This document shows, in pieces, positions 52,118 to 60,159 of a stretch of DNA of 64,000 nt (position 1 is its first letter; each line of letters starts with the position of its first letter). Source of the stretch: CAXSBR01 sp964252015 (GTDB lineage: Bacteria; Actinomycetota; Actinomycetes; Mycobacteriales; Jatrophihabitantaceae). The notes under the pieces were generated by a model that saw nothing but the letters and a program-made list of their open reading frames with translations, was not told where the DNA came from and searched no databases. Both the position numbers and the translations under genes were made by a program. Location: contig CAXULW010000009.1 of NCBI GenBank assembly GCA_964252015.1, forward strand, positions 62,001 to 126,000. The letters are read 5' to 3'.

Positions 52118-53263
52118 TCAACGACGGCTGGTGACGGCGTCACGGACGGCCTTGGCGACCGTCTCGATCTGCCCGTCCGAGAGGTTGGCGTGCATGGGGA
52201 TGGCGAGGTGGCGGGCGAAGATGTCGGCCGACACCGGACACGGCTGCGGCTCGGCGTGGTTTGGCTGGGCGTACACGGGCTGGACGTGGCTGGCGTAGGT
52301 GCCGATATTGCATTGGATCCCTTGACCGCGCAGGGCGGTGGCGACCCGGCCGCGGTCGACACCGTGCGCCAGCGTCAGCACGAAGCTCTGCCAAACGGTC
52401 CGGCGGTCGTCGGGCTCGAACGGCACGCCGACCTCGTCCAGACCACCGAGCAGGTCGACGTAACGCTCGGCGACGTGCCGGCGCGCGGCGATCAGCCGAG
52501 GTAGCTTGTCCAGCTGCGCCGACACCACCGCGGCCGCCAGCTCGGACATCTTGTAGTTCCAGCCGACCTCGTCGAACACCGGCACCGGCAGGTCGGTCTC
52601 GCCGGCTCGGGCCAATGCACTTTCGATGCCGAAGAAGTGCAGCTTGCGGGCGCGGGTCATCAACTCGGTGCGGTTGGAGACGAGGGCACCGCCCTCGCCG
52701 GCGGTGATGCCCTTGCGGCCGTGGAAGGAGAAGGTGGCGGCATCGGCCAGGCTGCCCGTCGGCCGGTCGCGGTAGGTGGCGCCGGCGGAGCAGGCCGCGT
52801 CCTCCAACAACCAGAGGCCATGCTTGGCCGTCAGCGCTGCCAGCTCGTCGTAGTCGGCGGGCATGCCGAACGCGTCCACCGCGATGACGCCGACCGTTCG
52901 CGGCGTGATCGCGGCCTCGACCGCAGCCGGGTCGACGGTCCAGATGTCGGCGCGGACGTCGGCGAAGACGGGCCGCGCGCCGGTGTAGCGCACGGCGTGC
53001 CCGGTGGCTGGGAAGGTGTAGTCGGCGACGATCACCTCGTCACCCGGGCCGGCACCGAGGCCCTCGACGGCCAGATGCAACGCGGCCGTGCAGTTGTTCA
53101 GCGCGAGGGCATCAGCGGTGCCGCACAGCTCGGCGAAGCGGTGCTCGAACCGACGGCCGACCGGGCCCTGGCCGGCCACCCAGCCCGAGTCGAGTACGTC
53201 GGACACCGCGGCCAGCTCTTCCGGGCCGAACGTCGGTTGTCCGAGCGCGATCGTGTCCGGCAT
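52118..53263 (-). CDS. DegT/DnrJ/EryC1/StrS-family sugar aminotransferase
   Basis: A 381-residue PLP aminotransferase. It contains NNCTAALHLAVEGL (phosphate binding), IVADYTFPATG, LLEDAACSAGA and FSFHGRKGITAGEGGAL with the Schiff-base Lys. It aminates a keto-sugar nucleotide. The ATG at 53263 follows GGGGAGACGG and gives the family N-terminus; a longer frame from 53308 is rejected. It leads the epimerase, acyltransferase and GT4 genes. It is only distantly similar to the other DegT protein at 39.7 kb, so two amino-sugars or two positions may be involved. Confidence 0.92.
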   Translation of the reverse strand: MPDTIALGQPTFGPEELAAVSDVLDSGWVAGQGPVGRRFEHRFAELCGTADALALNNCTAALHLAVEGLGAGPGDEVIVADYTFPATGHAVRYTGARPVFADVRADIWTVDPAAVEAAITPRTVGVIAVDAFGMPADYDELAALTAKHGLWLLEDAACSAGATYRDRPTGSLADAATFSFHGRKGITAGEGGALVSNRTELMTRARKLHFFGIESALARAGETDLPVPVFDEVGWNYKMSELAAAVVSAQLDKLPRLIAARRHVAERYVDLLGGLDEVGVPFEPDDRRTVWQSFVLTLAHGVDRGRVATALRGQGIQCNIGTYASHVQPVYAQPNHAEPQPCPVSADIFARHLAIPMHANLSDGQIETVAKAVRDAVTSRR

Positions 53264-53425
53264 CCGTCTCCCCTCGGCATCGTTGCCGAACGTCGGCGGC
53301 GGCGGCACCTGTCATCCTAAGCCGGTCATCCCAAGCCGGGCGCTGCCTGCAACGACGTTGATCCTCTTCCTGACGGCTCATCGTTCACACAGGCAAGGCA
53401 AAGGCACCGTGGGCAACCTGGGTTC

Positions 53426-55000
53426 ATGACCGCTTACGACCCCACCAACTTCAGCGCCCACGACGACGAGACGCCGCGCCCGGATCAGACCGGTCACGCC
53501 GCCGGCAGCCCTGGCAGCGACGCTGCCCACGACGTCAATCTTGGGGCGAGCTCGACCTCCCAGCTCGACGAGCCGTTCTGGCGCGACCAGACCAGCCACG
53601 TCGAGGCGCCGCTCTACCGCGGGGACGAACCGGCCATCGAGCCAGCCGGCCGTCACGACCCGTGGGCAACCGGACCGATCTCACCCACCACCCCGTCGGC
53701 GGCGTACCCCGCGCCGGCGTCCCCCTGGAGCGGCGCCGACGCGTCCACCCCGTCGCCGTCGGCGCCGCTCCACTCCTACGCCGGCCCCTGGGGTCCACCG
53801 CCGGGTGGGCCGTCGTACGCACCCATCGGTGCCGCGGCGGGTTCGCCCGCGGGGGCCCAGATGGGTGCACAGCCGGGTGCGCCGGCGGACAACGCGAGCA
53901 AGCCCAAGCGGATGCGGTCGGCGATCATCGGCACGGCCGTGGCCGCCGCACTCATCGGCGGTGCGGCCGGAGCGGGCACGGTGGCTCTGGAGGATCGTGC
54001 CAGCACCACGACGGCATCGTCGACCTTGGCGACCACCGCCAGCACCGCCACGACCTCGGCCGTCACCAACGGGACGGTCTCGGCCGCTGCGAAGAAGATC
54101 ACGCCCAGCGTGGTGACGATCCAGGTCGTCGGTGCCTCCGAGAGCGGCACCGGTTCGGGCGTGATCGTGCGCAGTGACGGCTACATCCTGACCAACAATC
54201 ACGTCGTTTCGGTGGCCGGCACCGGCGGGAGCATCACCGTTCAGACGTCGGACGGGCGTTCGGCGAAGGCCACCATCGTCGGCACGGACGCCACGGACGA
54301 CCTGGCCGTGATCAAGGTGACCGGGTTGACCAACCTCACCGCGGCCACGTTCGCCAAATCATCGGCGTTGACGGTCGGGCAGACCGTCGTTGCCGTCGGT
54401 GCCCCGCTCGGGCTGTCCGACACCGTCACCTCCGGCATCGTCAGCGCGACCGCCCGGACGGTGCGCTCGGGTGACGACAACGCCGCCGTATTCGCCGCGG
54501 TGCAGACCGATGCCGCGATCAACCCCGGCAACTCGGGCGGCGCGCTGGTCGACCTGAACGGCAACGTCATCGGGATCAACGCCGCCATCGCCAGCACCGG
54601 ATCGAGCGGGGTGACGGTGCCGGGCCAGCAGACCACCCAGTCGGGCAACATCGGCATCGGGTTCGCAATCCCGTCAGACGAGGCCAGCCGCATCGCCAAC
54701 GAGCTGATCACCACCGGCAAGGCGACGCACGCGGTGCTGGGCGTGGAGGTCACGTCGAGCACGTCCACCACCTCGACCGGAGCGTCCCTTCGCGCCGTAA
54801 CGGCGGGGGGCGCCGCTGCCACCGCCGGCCTGCAAGCCGGGGACGTGGTGACCAAGGTGGACGCCGCGCGGATCTCCAACGGCGACGACCTGATCGCGGC
54901 CATCCGGGCCCACGCGGTCAAGGACACCGTGACCATCACCTACACCCGCTCGGGCGTCGTCCACACCACCAAGGTCACGCTGACGTCAGCGACCAGCTAG
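53426..55000 (+). CDS. Membrane-anchored HtrA/DegP-type serine protease with PDZ domain
   Basis: A 524-residue protein with a disordered, Pro/Gly-rich cytoplasmic N-terminus (about 1-160), one membrane helix (about 170-190, RSAIIGTAVAAALIGGAAGAG) and a Ser/Thr linker. The extracellular trypsin-like domain (about 215-420) carries the triad His259 (NNHVV), Asp292 (DDLAVIKV) and Ser370 (GNSGGAL). A C-terminal PDZ domain has RAVTAGGAAATAGLQAGDVVTKVD. It degrades or processes misfolded envelope proteins. It follows a divergent glycan operon by 162 bp and a hairpin lies downstream. Confidence 0.94.
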   Translation: MTAYDPTNFSAHDDETPRPDQTGHAAGSPGSDAAHDVNLGASSTSQLDEPFWRDQTSHVEAPLYRGDEPAIEPAGRHDPWATGPISPTTPSAAYPAPASPWSGADASTPSPSAPLHSYAGPWGPPPGGPSYAPIGAAAGSPAGAQMGAQPGAPADNASKPKRMRSAIIGTAVAAALIGGAAGAGTVALEDRASTTTASSTLATTASTATTSAVTNGTVSAAAKKITPSVVTIQVVGASESGTGSGVIVRSDGYILTNNHVVSVAGTGGSITVQTSDGRSAKATIVGTDATDDLAVIKVTGLTNLTAATFAKSSALTVGQTVVAVGAPLGLSDTVTSGIVSATARTVRSGDDNAAVFAAVQTDAAINPGNSGGALVDLNGNVIGINAAIASTGSSGVTVPGQQTTQSGNIGIGFAIPSDEASRIANELITTGKATHAVLGVEVTSSTSTTSTGASLRAVTAGGAAATAGLQAGDVVTKVDAARISNGDDLIAAIRAHAVKDTVTITYTRSGVVHTTKVTLTSATS

Positions 55001-55032
55001 AGCAGCTAGCAGTCCAGCACGTTGCGGTGCCA

Positions 55033-55064
55033 AGCCGGGTCGGGCCTACGGGCCTGGCCCGGCT
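55033..55064 (+). terminator. Hairpin downstream of the HtrA gene
   Basis: AGCCGGGTCGGGCC and GGGCCTGGCCCGGCT pair around a three-base loop with two mismatches. It lies 33 bp after the stop and may terminate in either direction because the next gene converges. Confidence 0.5.
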
Positions 55065-55143
55065 GTCCACGTTGACGCCAGAGCTGTTCGACCGTCGGCG
55101 GGCCGGGACGCGCCCGCAGTCGAACAACCGGGAGGGCGGAGGG

Positions 55144-55557
55144 TCAGGCCTTGGCGGCGCGGCGGCGGCGGGCCCGCGCGGCCGGGGTGTTCTCATCGTC
55201 TGCGTCGGCGTTCATTTTCTTGGCCTTGCCGCGCCTTCCCACTGGGGCCGCCGTGTCGATCTGCGCGGCGGCCGGATCGGAGTCGGCGTCCGCGTCGGCG
55301 CGGACCGTTCCCGCGGTGGTGGCCACCGTCGGCGCGTCCGGGTCGTCGGCAGGGTCATCTCCATCGGCCAGGGCGGGGGCCACGTTGTCGCCCGACGGTC
55401 CGCGGGCGATCTTGACCCGGCCGGAGTCGAGGTCGATGCGCTGACCGCCGGAGGCGTCGCCGATGTCCTCGCGGGTGGACTGCAGGCGCAGCCGTTCCTC
55501 GTCCAGATGGCGCTTGGCCGGGTTGAACAGAGTGTCGAGACCGCCGAACGTGCTCAC
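55144..55557 (-). CDS. DUF6191-type small basic-tailed protein
   Basis: A 137-residue soluble protein. The N-terminus STFGGLDTLFNPAKRHLDEERLRLQ and the block GGQRIDLDSGRVKI match the DUF6191 pattern seen in actinobacteria. The middle is an acidic Asp/Ala-rich spacer and the C-terminus is basic (ARARRRRAAKA). The function is unknown. The GTG start overlaps the stop of the upstream membrane-protein gene as GTGA, so the two are probably co-translated. A much longer open frame spanning both genes is an artefact. Confidence 0.7.
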   Translation of the reverse strand: MSTFGGLDTLFNPAKRHLDEERLRLQSTREDIGDASGGQRIDLDSGRVKIARGPSGDNVAPALADGDDPADDPDAPTVATTAGTVRADADADSDPAAAQIDTAAPVGRRGKAKKMNADADDENTPAARARRRRAAKA

Positions 55558-56141
55558 TGGGTCGCCTCCTCGATGGCATGGTCCGAGGTTGGCCGCGAAG
55601 CCAGCCGAGACGCCGCGGGAACGCGCGCGGTCCGGCCAAGCTTCGTCGCTTGCTCGCTCATCCCCGTCACGGTACGACCATCTGCCGTCCGGCGTCCCAT
55701 CGAGGGCGTGGGTGGCCCGGTTTGGTAGGCGGCTGCGCTGCCCAACGGCACGATATTGCGGATACGGTGGGTGACCCAACTGGCGGCGAGTCCGCAGCCG
55801 AACAGGAACACCACGACCGCGACGAACGCGGTCATGGCCGGCCACCGCACACCCCGGGCGCCGGCGCCGTGGGTCCGCAGCCGGTTGCCCCGCCAGCGCC
55901 AGCCGGCCAGAAGGGCGAGGGCAAGACCGGCGTAGGCGAGCAGGTCGGCCTCGGTCAGCCCGTGGTTTTCCGCGACGACCACCAGCACCCGGCCTTCCAG
56001 GTGACCGTTGTTCGCCGGTAGCCACGCCGCGCTCAGCCCGGCCAACAGCACGGCGATCCCCGGCGAGGGGAACAGCAGGCTCAGACCCGCCGCGATGGGG
56101 ATCGCGACGAGCAGCAGTTGGACGGCGAGCACACCGGTCAT
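55554..56141 (-). CDS. Hypothetical membrane protein
   Basis: A 195-residue protein with three to four hydrophobic helices in the first 130 residues (GVLAVQLLLVAIPIAAGLSLLF, GIAVLLAGLSAAWL, YAGLALALLAGW and FVAVVVFLFGCGLAASWV as landmarks). A Ser/Thr/Arg-rich cytoplasmic tail of about 60 residues follows. I do not recognise a family. The ATG at 56141 gives a good first helix; a frame from 56219 adds an unlikely 26 residues. It overlaps the DUF6191 gene downstream and is divergent from the Fpg/Nei gene. Confidence 0.6.
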   Translation of the reverse strand: MTGVLAVQLLLVAIPIAAGLSLLFPSPGIAVLLAGLSAAWLPANNGHLEGRVLVVVAENHGLTEADLLAYAGLALALLAGWRWRGNRLRTHGAGARGVRWPAMTAFVAVVVFLFGCGLAASWVTHRIRNIVPLGSAAAYQTGPPTPSMGRRTADGRTVTGMSEQATKLGRTARVPAASRLASRPTSDHAIEEATQ

Positions 56142-56236
56142 TGTCGCAAGCCGGGCGCCCGAGCACGATTGGGAGGTGTTCCAGCTGGGCCACGGAGCGG
56201 CCCCGCCGGACCCATCCATAGCGGCACCGCCGTCGG

Positions 56237-56251
56237 TAGGCTCGCACCGTG
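56237..56251 (+). promoter_or_regulatory. Possible leaderless promoter of the Fpg/Nei gene
   Basis: TAGGCT at 56237-56242, six bases before the GTG at 56249, fits a -10 box directly upstream of a start codon. No Shine-Dalgarno sequence precedes the gene, and no clear -35 box is visible. Confidence 0.35.
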
Positions 56252-57127
56252 CCTGAGCTGCCCGAGGTCGAAGCCCTGGCCGCGTTCCTGCGCGAGCGCG
56301 CCGTGGGCCGCACCGTCGTGCGCGCGGACGTGGCCGCGTTCAGTGCCGTGAAGACGTTCGACCCGCCACTGAGCGCCCTGGCCGGTCAGCCGGTGACCGA
56401 CGCCGGCCGGCACGGCAAGTTCCTCGACGTCAGCATCGGTGACCTGCATCTCGTCGTGCATCTGGCCCGCGGCGGATGGCTGCAATGGCGGGAGAACCTG
56501 TCGCCGCTGCCGCCCAAGCCGGGGCGCGGTCCGCTCGCATTTCGGCTGCATTTGGCCCCGGAGTTCGCCGGCGGTCCGGTGGCCGGGTTCGACCTGACCG
56601 AAGCCGGCACCAAGAAGGGCCTGGCCGTCTACCTCGTGCGCGACCCGCAGGACGTTCCCGGCATCGCCCGGCTGGGCCCGGACGCCCTCGACCCGGGACT
56701 GGACGTGGCCGCGCTGGGCACGTTGATCCGCGCGCAGCGGGCCCAGATCAAGGGCGTCCTCACCGATCAGAGCGTGCTGGCCGGCATCGGCAACGCCTAC
56801 TCCGACGAGATCCTGCACGCCGCGCGCCTGTCACCGTTCAAGATTGCGACCAAGCTGACCGACGACGAGGTGCAGCGGCTGCACGCCGCGATCGTGGCCG
56901 AACTGACCGACGCCGTCACCCGTTCGGTCGGGCAGAAGGCGGCGACGCTCAAGGGTGAGAAGCGCAGCGGCCTGTCCGTCCACGCGCGCACCGGCCTGCC
57001 CTGCCCGGTGTGCGGCGACACGGTGCGCGAGATCTCGTTCGCCGACAAGTCGTTCCAGTACTGCCCGACCTGCCAGACCGAGGGACGCGAACTGGCCGAC
57101 CGGCGGCTGTCCAAGCTGCTGAAGTAA
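56249..57127 (+). CDS. Fpg/Nei-family DNA glycosylase/AP lyase
   Basis: A 292-residue base-excision repair enzyme that removes oxidised bases. It starts MPELPEVEAL, so Pro2 becomes the N-terminal nucleophile after Met removal and Glu3 is catalytic. The helix-two-turn-helix segment DQSVLAGIGNAYSDEILH contacts DNA. A C-terminal zinc finger, CPVCGDTVREI and YCPTCQTEGREL, is complete. It could be Fpg (8-oxoguanine) or Nei (pyrimidines); SDE in place of the Fpg ADE leans towards the actinobacterial Nei-like clade, but sequence alone does not decide. It starts with GTG. Confidence 0.93.
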   Translation: MPELPEVEALAAFLRERAVGRTVVRADVAAFSAVKTFDPPLSALAGQPVTDAGRHGKFLDVSIGDLHLVVHLARGGWLQWRENLSPLPPKPGRGPLAFRLHLAPEFAGGPVAGFDLTEAGTKKGLAVYLVRDPQDVPGIARLGPDALDPGLDVAALGTLIRAQRAQIKGVLTDQSVLAGIGNAYSDEILHAARLSPFKIATKLTDDEVQRLHAAIVAELTDAVTRSVGQKAATLKGEKRSGLSVHARTGLPCPVCGDTVREISFADKSFQYCPTCQTEGRELADRRLSKLLK

Positions 57128-57128
57128 C

Positions 57129-57179
57129 CGAATCGGGTGCACAGCGGGACACCTGGAGTCCGTCCGTGCACCCGACTCG
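57129..57179 (+). terminator. Terminator hairpin after the Fpg/Nei gene
   Basis: CGAATCGGGTGCAC and GTGCACCCGACTCG pair over 14 positions with a single mismatch, starting two bases after the stop codon. The loop is 23 nt. This should end transcription before the rhodanese gene. Confidence 0.7.
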
Positions 57180-57216
57180 CGGTGTGAGTCGGACGGGTTT
57201 AGGGCAGGATCGACGG

Positions 57217-57567
57217 GTGCATCCCCACCAGTTGCCCACCACGGCCCCGGCCGATCTGGACCAGGCCCGCAGCGGCGGCGCCGTCGTCCTCGACGTGCGC
57301 GAGCCAGAGGAGTGGGACGCCGGCCACCTGGCCGACTCCGTGCACGTGCCGATGCACGCCGTCCCGGTCTGGTTGGACGCCCGGGCCGGCGGCGAGGACC
57401 GGCCGGTCGTGGTCGTCTGCCGCTCGGGTCACCGCTCGGCCCACGTGACGACCTGGCTGCTCGAGCAGGGTGTGACCGCCAGCAACCTCGACGGCGGGCT
57501 GCTGGCCTGGGCCGTCGAACGCCGCCCGCTCGTGACCGACGACGGTGCGGCGCCCTTCGTCGCCTAG
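57217..57567 (+). CDS. Rhodanese-domain protein
   Basis: A 116-residue single rhodanese domain. It has AVVLDVREPEEWDAGHLADSVHVP and the active-site loop VVCRSGHRS with Cys68, which would carry a persulfide. It ends NLDGGLLAWA, the family's usual C-terminus. It probably transfers sulfur or detoxifies cyanide or sulfide. The frame is open from 57010, but the GTG at 57217 fits the domain start, with GGCAGGAT upstream. It is followed 49 bp later by the GDPD gene. Confidence 0.9.
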   Translation: MHPHQLPTTAPADLDQARSGGAVVLDVREPEEWDAGHLADSVHVPMHAVPVWLDARAGGEDRPVVVVCRSGHRSAHVTTWLLEQGVTASNLDGGLLAWAVERRPLVTDDGAAPFVA

Positions 57568-57616
57568 GGGTGACATTGGCACTGCGGGTCTGGACCGAGT
57601 GGGGCACGATGGACCA

Positions 57617-58543
57617 ATGGGGTCGTCCGAGGGCCCTGAGACGGGGTCGTCCCGCTCGCGCAAGTCCGCCGGTGCCGGGTATGTCCGCGTCGGTGCGCCG
57701 CTCGTCATCGCTCATCGCGGGGCCTCCGCTGCACGGGCCGAGCACACGCTCGACGCGTACCAGGTGGCCCTCGACACCGGCGCCGACGGCCTGGAGTGTG
57801 ATGTCCGCCTGACCCGTGACGGGCACCTGGTGTGTGTGCACGACCGCACCATCGACCGGACCAGCAACGGTCGGGGTGTCGTCAGCGAGCTCGACCTCGA
57901 CCGGCTGGAGAGCCTCGACTTCGGCTCCTGGCACGAGCGGTGGCCGGTCTCGGCCGACCAGCTGGTCGGCGACGAGCCCTACCTGGCCGGCGTCGCTCCC
58001 GACGTCGACACCCGCGGGCGCGTGCTACGACTGGAGAAATTGCTCGAGCTGGTGACCGCGTCACCGCGGCCGGTGCGGATGTTCATCGAGACCAAGCACC
58101 CGACCCGTTACGCCGGGCTGGTCGAGAAGGAGCTGGTCCGCACCCTGCGCCGGTTCGGCCTGGTGCGTCCAGAGCAGCGGCGGGCCACCGACGATCCCCG
58201 CGACTCACTGGTGACGGTGATGAGCTTTGCGCCGATCGCGCTGCGCCGGGTGCGGTTGCTGGCACCGACGGTGCCAACGGTGCTGCTGCTGGAACGCCTC
58301 GGTCACACCCGGCGTACCGGTGACCTGCCTACCGGGACGTCCGCCGCGGGGCCGGGGCTACGCGTGGTGCGGGCGCACCCGAAGTTCGTCGCCCGGGCCC
58401 ACGACCACGGCCACCCCGTCTACGTGTGGACGGTGGACAATCCGCTCGACATCGCGTTCGTACTCGGCCTGGGCGCCGACGCGGTCATCTCCAACGTTCC
58501 CGGCACGGCGCTGCGGGTGCGCACCGAACTGTTCGCAAAGTAG
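57617..58543 (+). CDS. Glycerophosphodiester phosphodiesterase family protein
   Basis: A 308-residue TIM-barrel enzyme. It has the HRG pattern IAHRGASAARAEHTLDAY, the metal-binding GLECDVRLTRDGHLVCVHD with Glu, Asp and catalytic His, and a C-terminal VYVWTVDNPLDIAFVLGLGADAVISN block. It hydrolyses glycerophosphodiesters to glycerol-3-phosphate and an alcohol. The ATG at 57617 is chosen because the Ser/Gly-rich stretch after it is short and the longer frame from 57545 overlaps the rhodanese gene. There is no signal peptide, so a cytoplasmic role is likely. Confidence 0.92.
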   Translation: MGSSEGPETGSSRSRKSAGAGYVRVGAPLVIAHRGASAARAEHTLDAYQVALDTGADGLECDVRLTRDGHLVCVHDRTIDRTSNGRGVVSELDLDRLESLDFGSWHERWPVSADQLVGDEPYLAGVAPDVDTRGRVLRLEKLLELVTASPRPVRMFIETKHPTRYAGLVEKELVRTLRRFGLVRPEQRRATDDPRDSLVTVMSFAPIALRRVRLLAPTVPTVLLLERLGHTRRTGDLPTGTSAAGPGLRVVRAHPKFVARAHDHGHPVYVWTVDNPLDIAFVLGLGADAVISNVPGTALRVRTELFAK

Positions 58544-58659
58544 TTCGAGCAACGAGGTTTGAACGCTCAACTTCTCGGGCAACTGCGCTGGGACCGCTGT
58601 TTGAGCGGTCGGTCTGGTGTTGCCGTGAGGCAGCTGGGCGCAGGGTCGGGAGGTGACAA

Positions 58660-59058
58660 ATGACGTCGGTGTGGATCCGCAACACCCCGGCCAGCGCGGC
58701 CGCAGTGCGTCACTTCCTGCACGACGAGGTGGAAAAGGCCGGCCTCGGACCGGATCTGGCCGATGACGCCGCCCTACTGGCCAGCGAGCTGGTGGGCAAC
58801 TCGATCCGGCACGCGCGCGCCCTCCCGGCGGGGTACCTCAACGTCACCTGGCTGATCGACGACGGCGGCGTGCGCGTCCAGGTCACCGACGGCGGCGGCG
58901 GCCAGCGCCCGCAGGTCCGGCAGGTCAGCCTGGCCGACACCACCGGGCGCGGTCTGGCCATCGTCGCCGCGCTGTCCGACGACTGGGGCGTCGAGGAGGA
59001 ACCGGCCAGCACGACCGTGTGGGCCCACCTGCCCCGTCCCGCCTCCCCGCCGAGCTGA
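58660..59058 (+). CDS. RsbW-like anti-sigma-factor ATPase (HATPase_c)
   Basis: A 132-residue GHKL-fold protein. The N-box is LLASELVGNSIRHA, the G1-type VQVTDGGGG supplies the adenine-contacting Asp, and a G2-type GRGLAIVAALSDDWG follows. Proteins of this size are usually serine kinases or anti-sigma factors of the RsbW/SpoIIAB type. Many actinobacteria carry numerous copies without an adjacent sigma factor; none is adjacent here. The start ATG follows GGGAGGTGACAA, the best ribosome site in this part of the window. Confidence 0.85.
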   Translation: MTSVWIRNTPASAAAVRHFLHDEVEKAGLGPDLADDAALLASELVGNSIRHARALPAGYLNVTWLIDDGGVRVQVTDGGGGQRPQVRQVSLADTTGRGLAIVAALSDDWGVEEEPASTTVWAHLPRPASPPS

Positions 59059-59188
59059 CCGCTCTCGCCGCGGGTCCCACCCCGCATTGCTGGTCGAGGT
59101 GTCGCTTGGAGCCCCCGCCCAGACACCCCGGCCCAGCATCGGTTCGACCCGCAAAGCGCGGGTCAATTGGGTCCGGCACACTCGACGG

Positions 59189-60067
59189 GTGACCGATGGC
59201 CCGCGCCCGTTGCGGTTGGGTGGCCGCAGCTTCGGGGTGCACGAGCTGGTCGTCATGGCCGTGGTCAACGTCACGCCAGACTCGTTCTACGACCAAGGGG
59301 CGACGTTCGCGACGTCGGAGGCGATTGCCGCCGGCGAACGCGCCGTGGACGCCGGCGCCGGCATCGTCGACATCGGTGGGGTCCGGGCCGGCGTGGGGCC
59401 GGCCGTGTCTGTGGCCGAGGAAATCGCCCGCATCCTGCCCGTGGTGGCGGGGTTGCGCGCGCGCCGGCCGGACGCGGTGATCAGCGTCGACACCTGGCGG
59501 GCCGAGGTCGGGCGGGCGGCCGTGGCCGCCGGGGCGGACCTGCTCAACGATGCGTGGGAGGGACACGACCCGGGGCTGGCCGTGGTGGCGGCCGAGACGG
59601 GCGCGGGCCTGGTCTGCACCCACGCCGGGCACCTGGCCCCGCGCACCGATCCGGTCGACCCGCGGTACGCGGACGTGACCGCGGACGTCCTCGCCACGGT
59701 GACCGAGCTGGCCCAGCGCGCCGTGGCCGTCGGGGTCCGGACCGACGGGATCCTGATCGATCCCGCCCACGACTTCGGCAAGACCACCGTCCAATCGCTG
59801 GAGATCACCCGGCGCCTGGGCGAGCTCGTCGCTACGGGATGGCCGGTGCTCGTGGCGCTGTCGAACAAGGACTTCGTGGGCGAGACGTTGGACCTACCGG
59901 TCGGCGCCCGCCTCAACGGCACCTTGGCCGCGACGGCGGTGTCGGCCTGGCTGGGCGCGCGCGTGTTCCGGGCCCACAACGTGACCGAGACCCGGCAGGT
60001 GCTGGACATGGTCGCCTCCATCCGCGGCCACCGTCCCCCGGCCCGAGCCGAGCGCGGCCTGCGCTGA
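59189..60067 (+). CDS. folP2: Dihydropteroate synthase paralogue (FolP2-type)
   Basis: A 292-residue TIM-barrel protein related to dihydropteroate synthase. It has VVNVTPDSFYDQG, the SVDTWRAEV block and PAHDFGKTT. It lacks the GGESTRPG loop of true FolP; that position is DIGGVRAGVGP, and the later S-R-K is ALSNKDFVGET. These are features of the FolP2/Rv1207 group, whose members are thought not to replace canonical FolP. The GTG at 59189 is used; an earlier ATG at 59087 is implausible. An EAL gene follows 92 bp later in another phase. Confidence 0.85.
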   Translation: MTDGPRPLRLGGRSFGVHELVVMAVVNVTPDSFYDQGATFATSEAIAAGERAVDAGAGIVDIGGVRAGVGPAVSVAEEIARILPVVAGLRARRPDAVISVDTWRAEVGRAAVAAGADLLNDAWEGHDPGLAVVAAETGAGLVCTHAGHLAPRTDPVDPRYADVTADVLATVTELAQRAVAVGVRTDGILIDPAHDFGKTTVQSLEITRRLGELVATGWPVLVALSNKDFVGETLDLPVGARLNGTLAATAVSAWLGARVFRAHNVTETRQVLDMVASIRGHRPPARAERGLR

Positions 60068-60159
60068 ACCGCCGGGGATACGTCGGGCGGCGCCGCCACC
60101 CGTTTCGAGGCATACTCGACCCAACGGGCGCCGGTGAAGTGAGCAACAAGGAGCGTTCG

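Noticed and set aside
55144..56313. A 389-residue frame joining the DUF6191 protein to upstream sequence
   Set aside because: The upstream part is a different phase of the membrane-protein gene. The GTGA overlap at 55554-55557 marks two separate genes.
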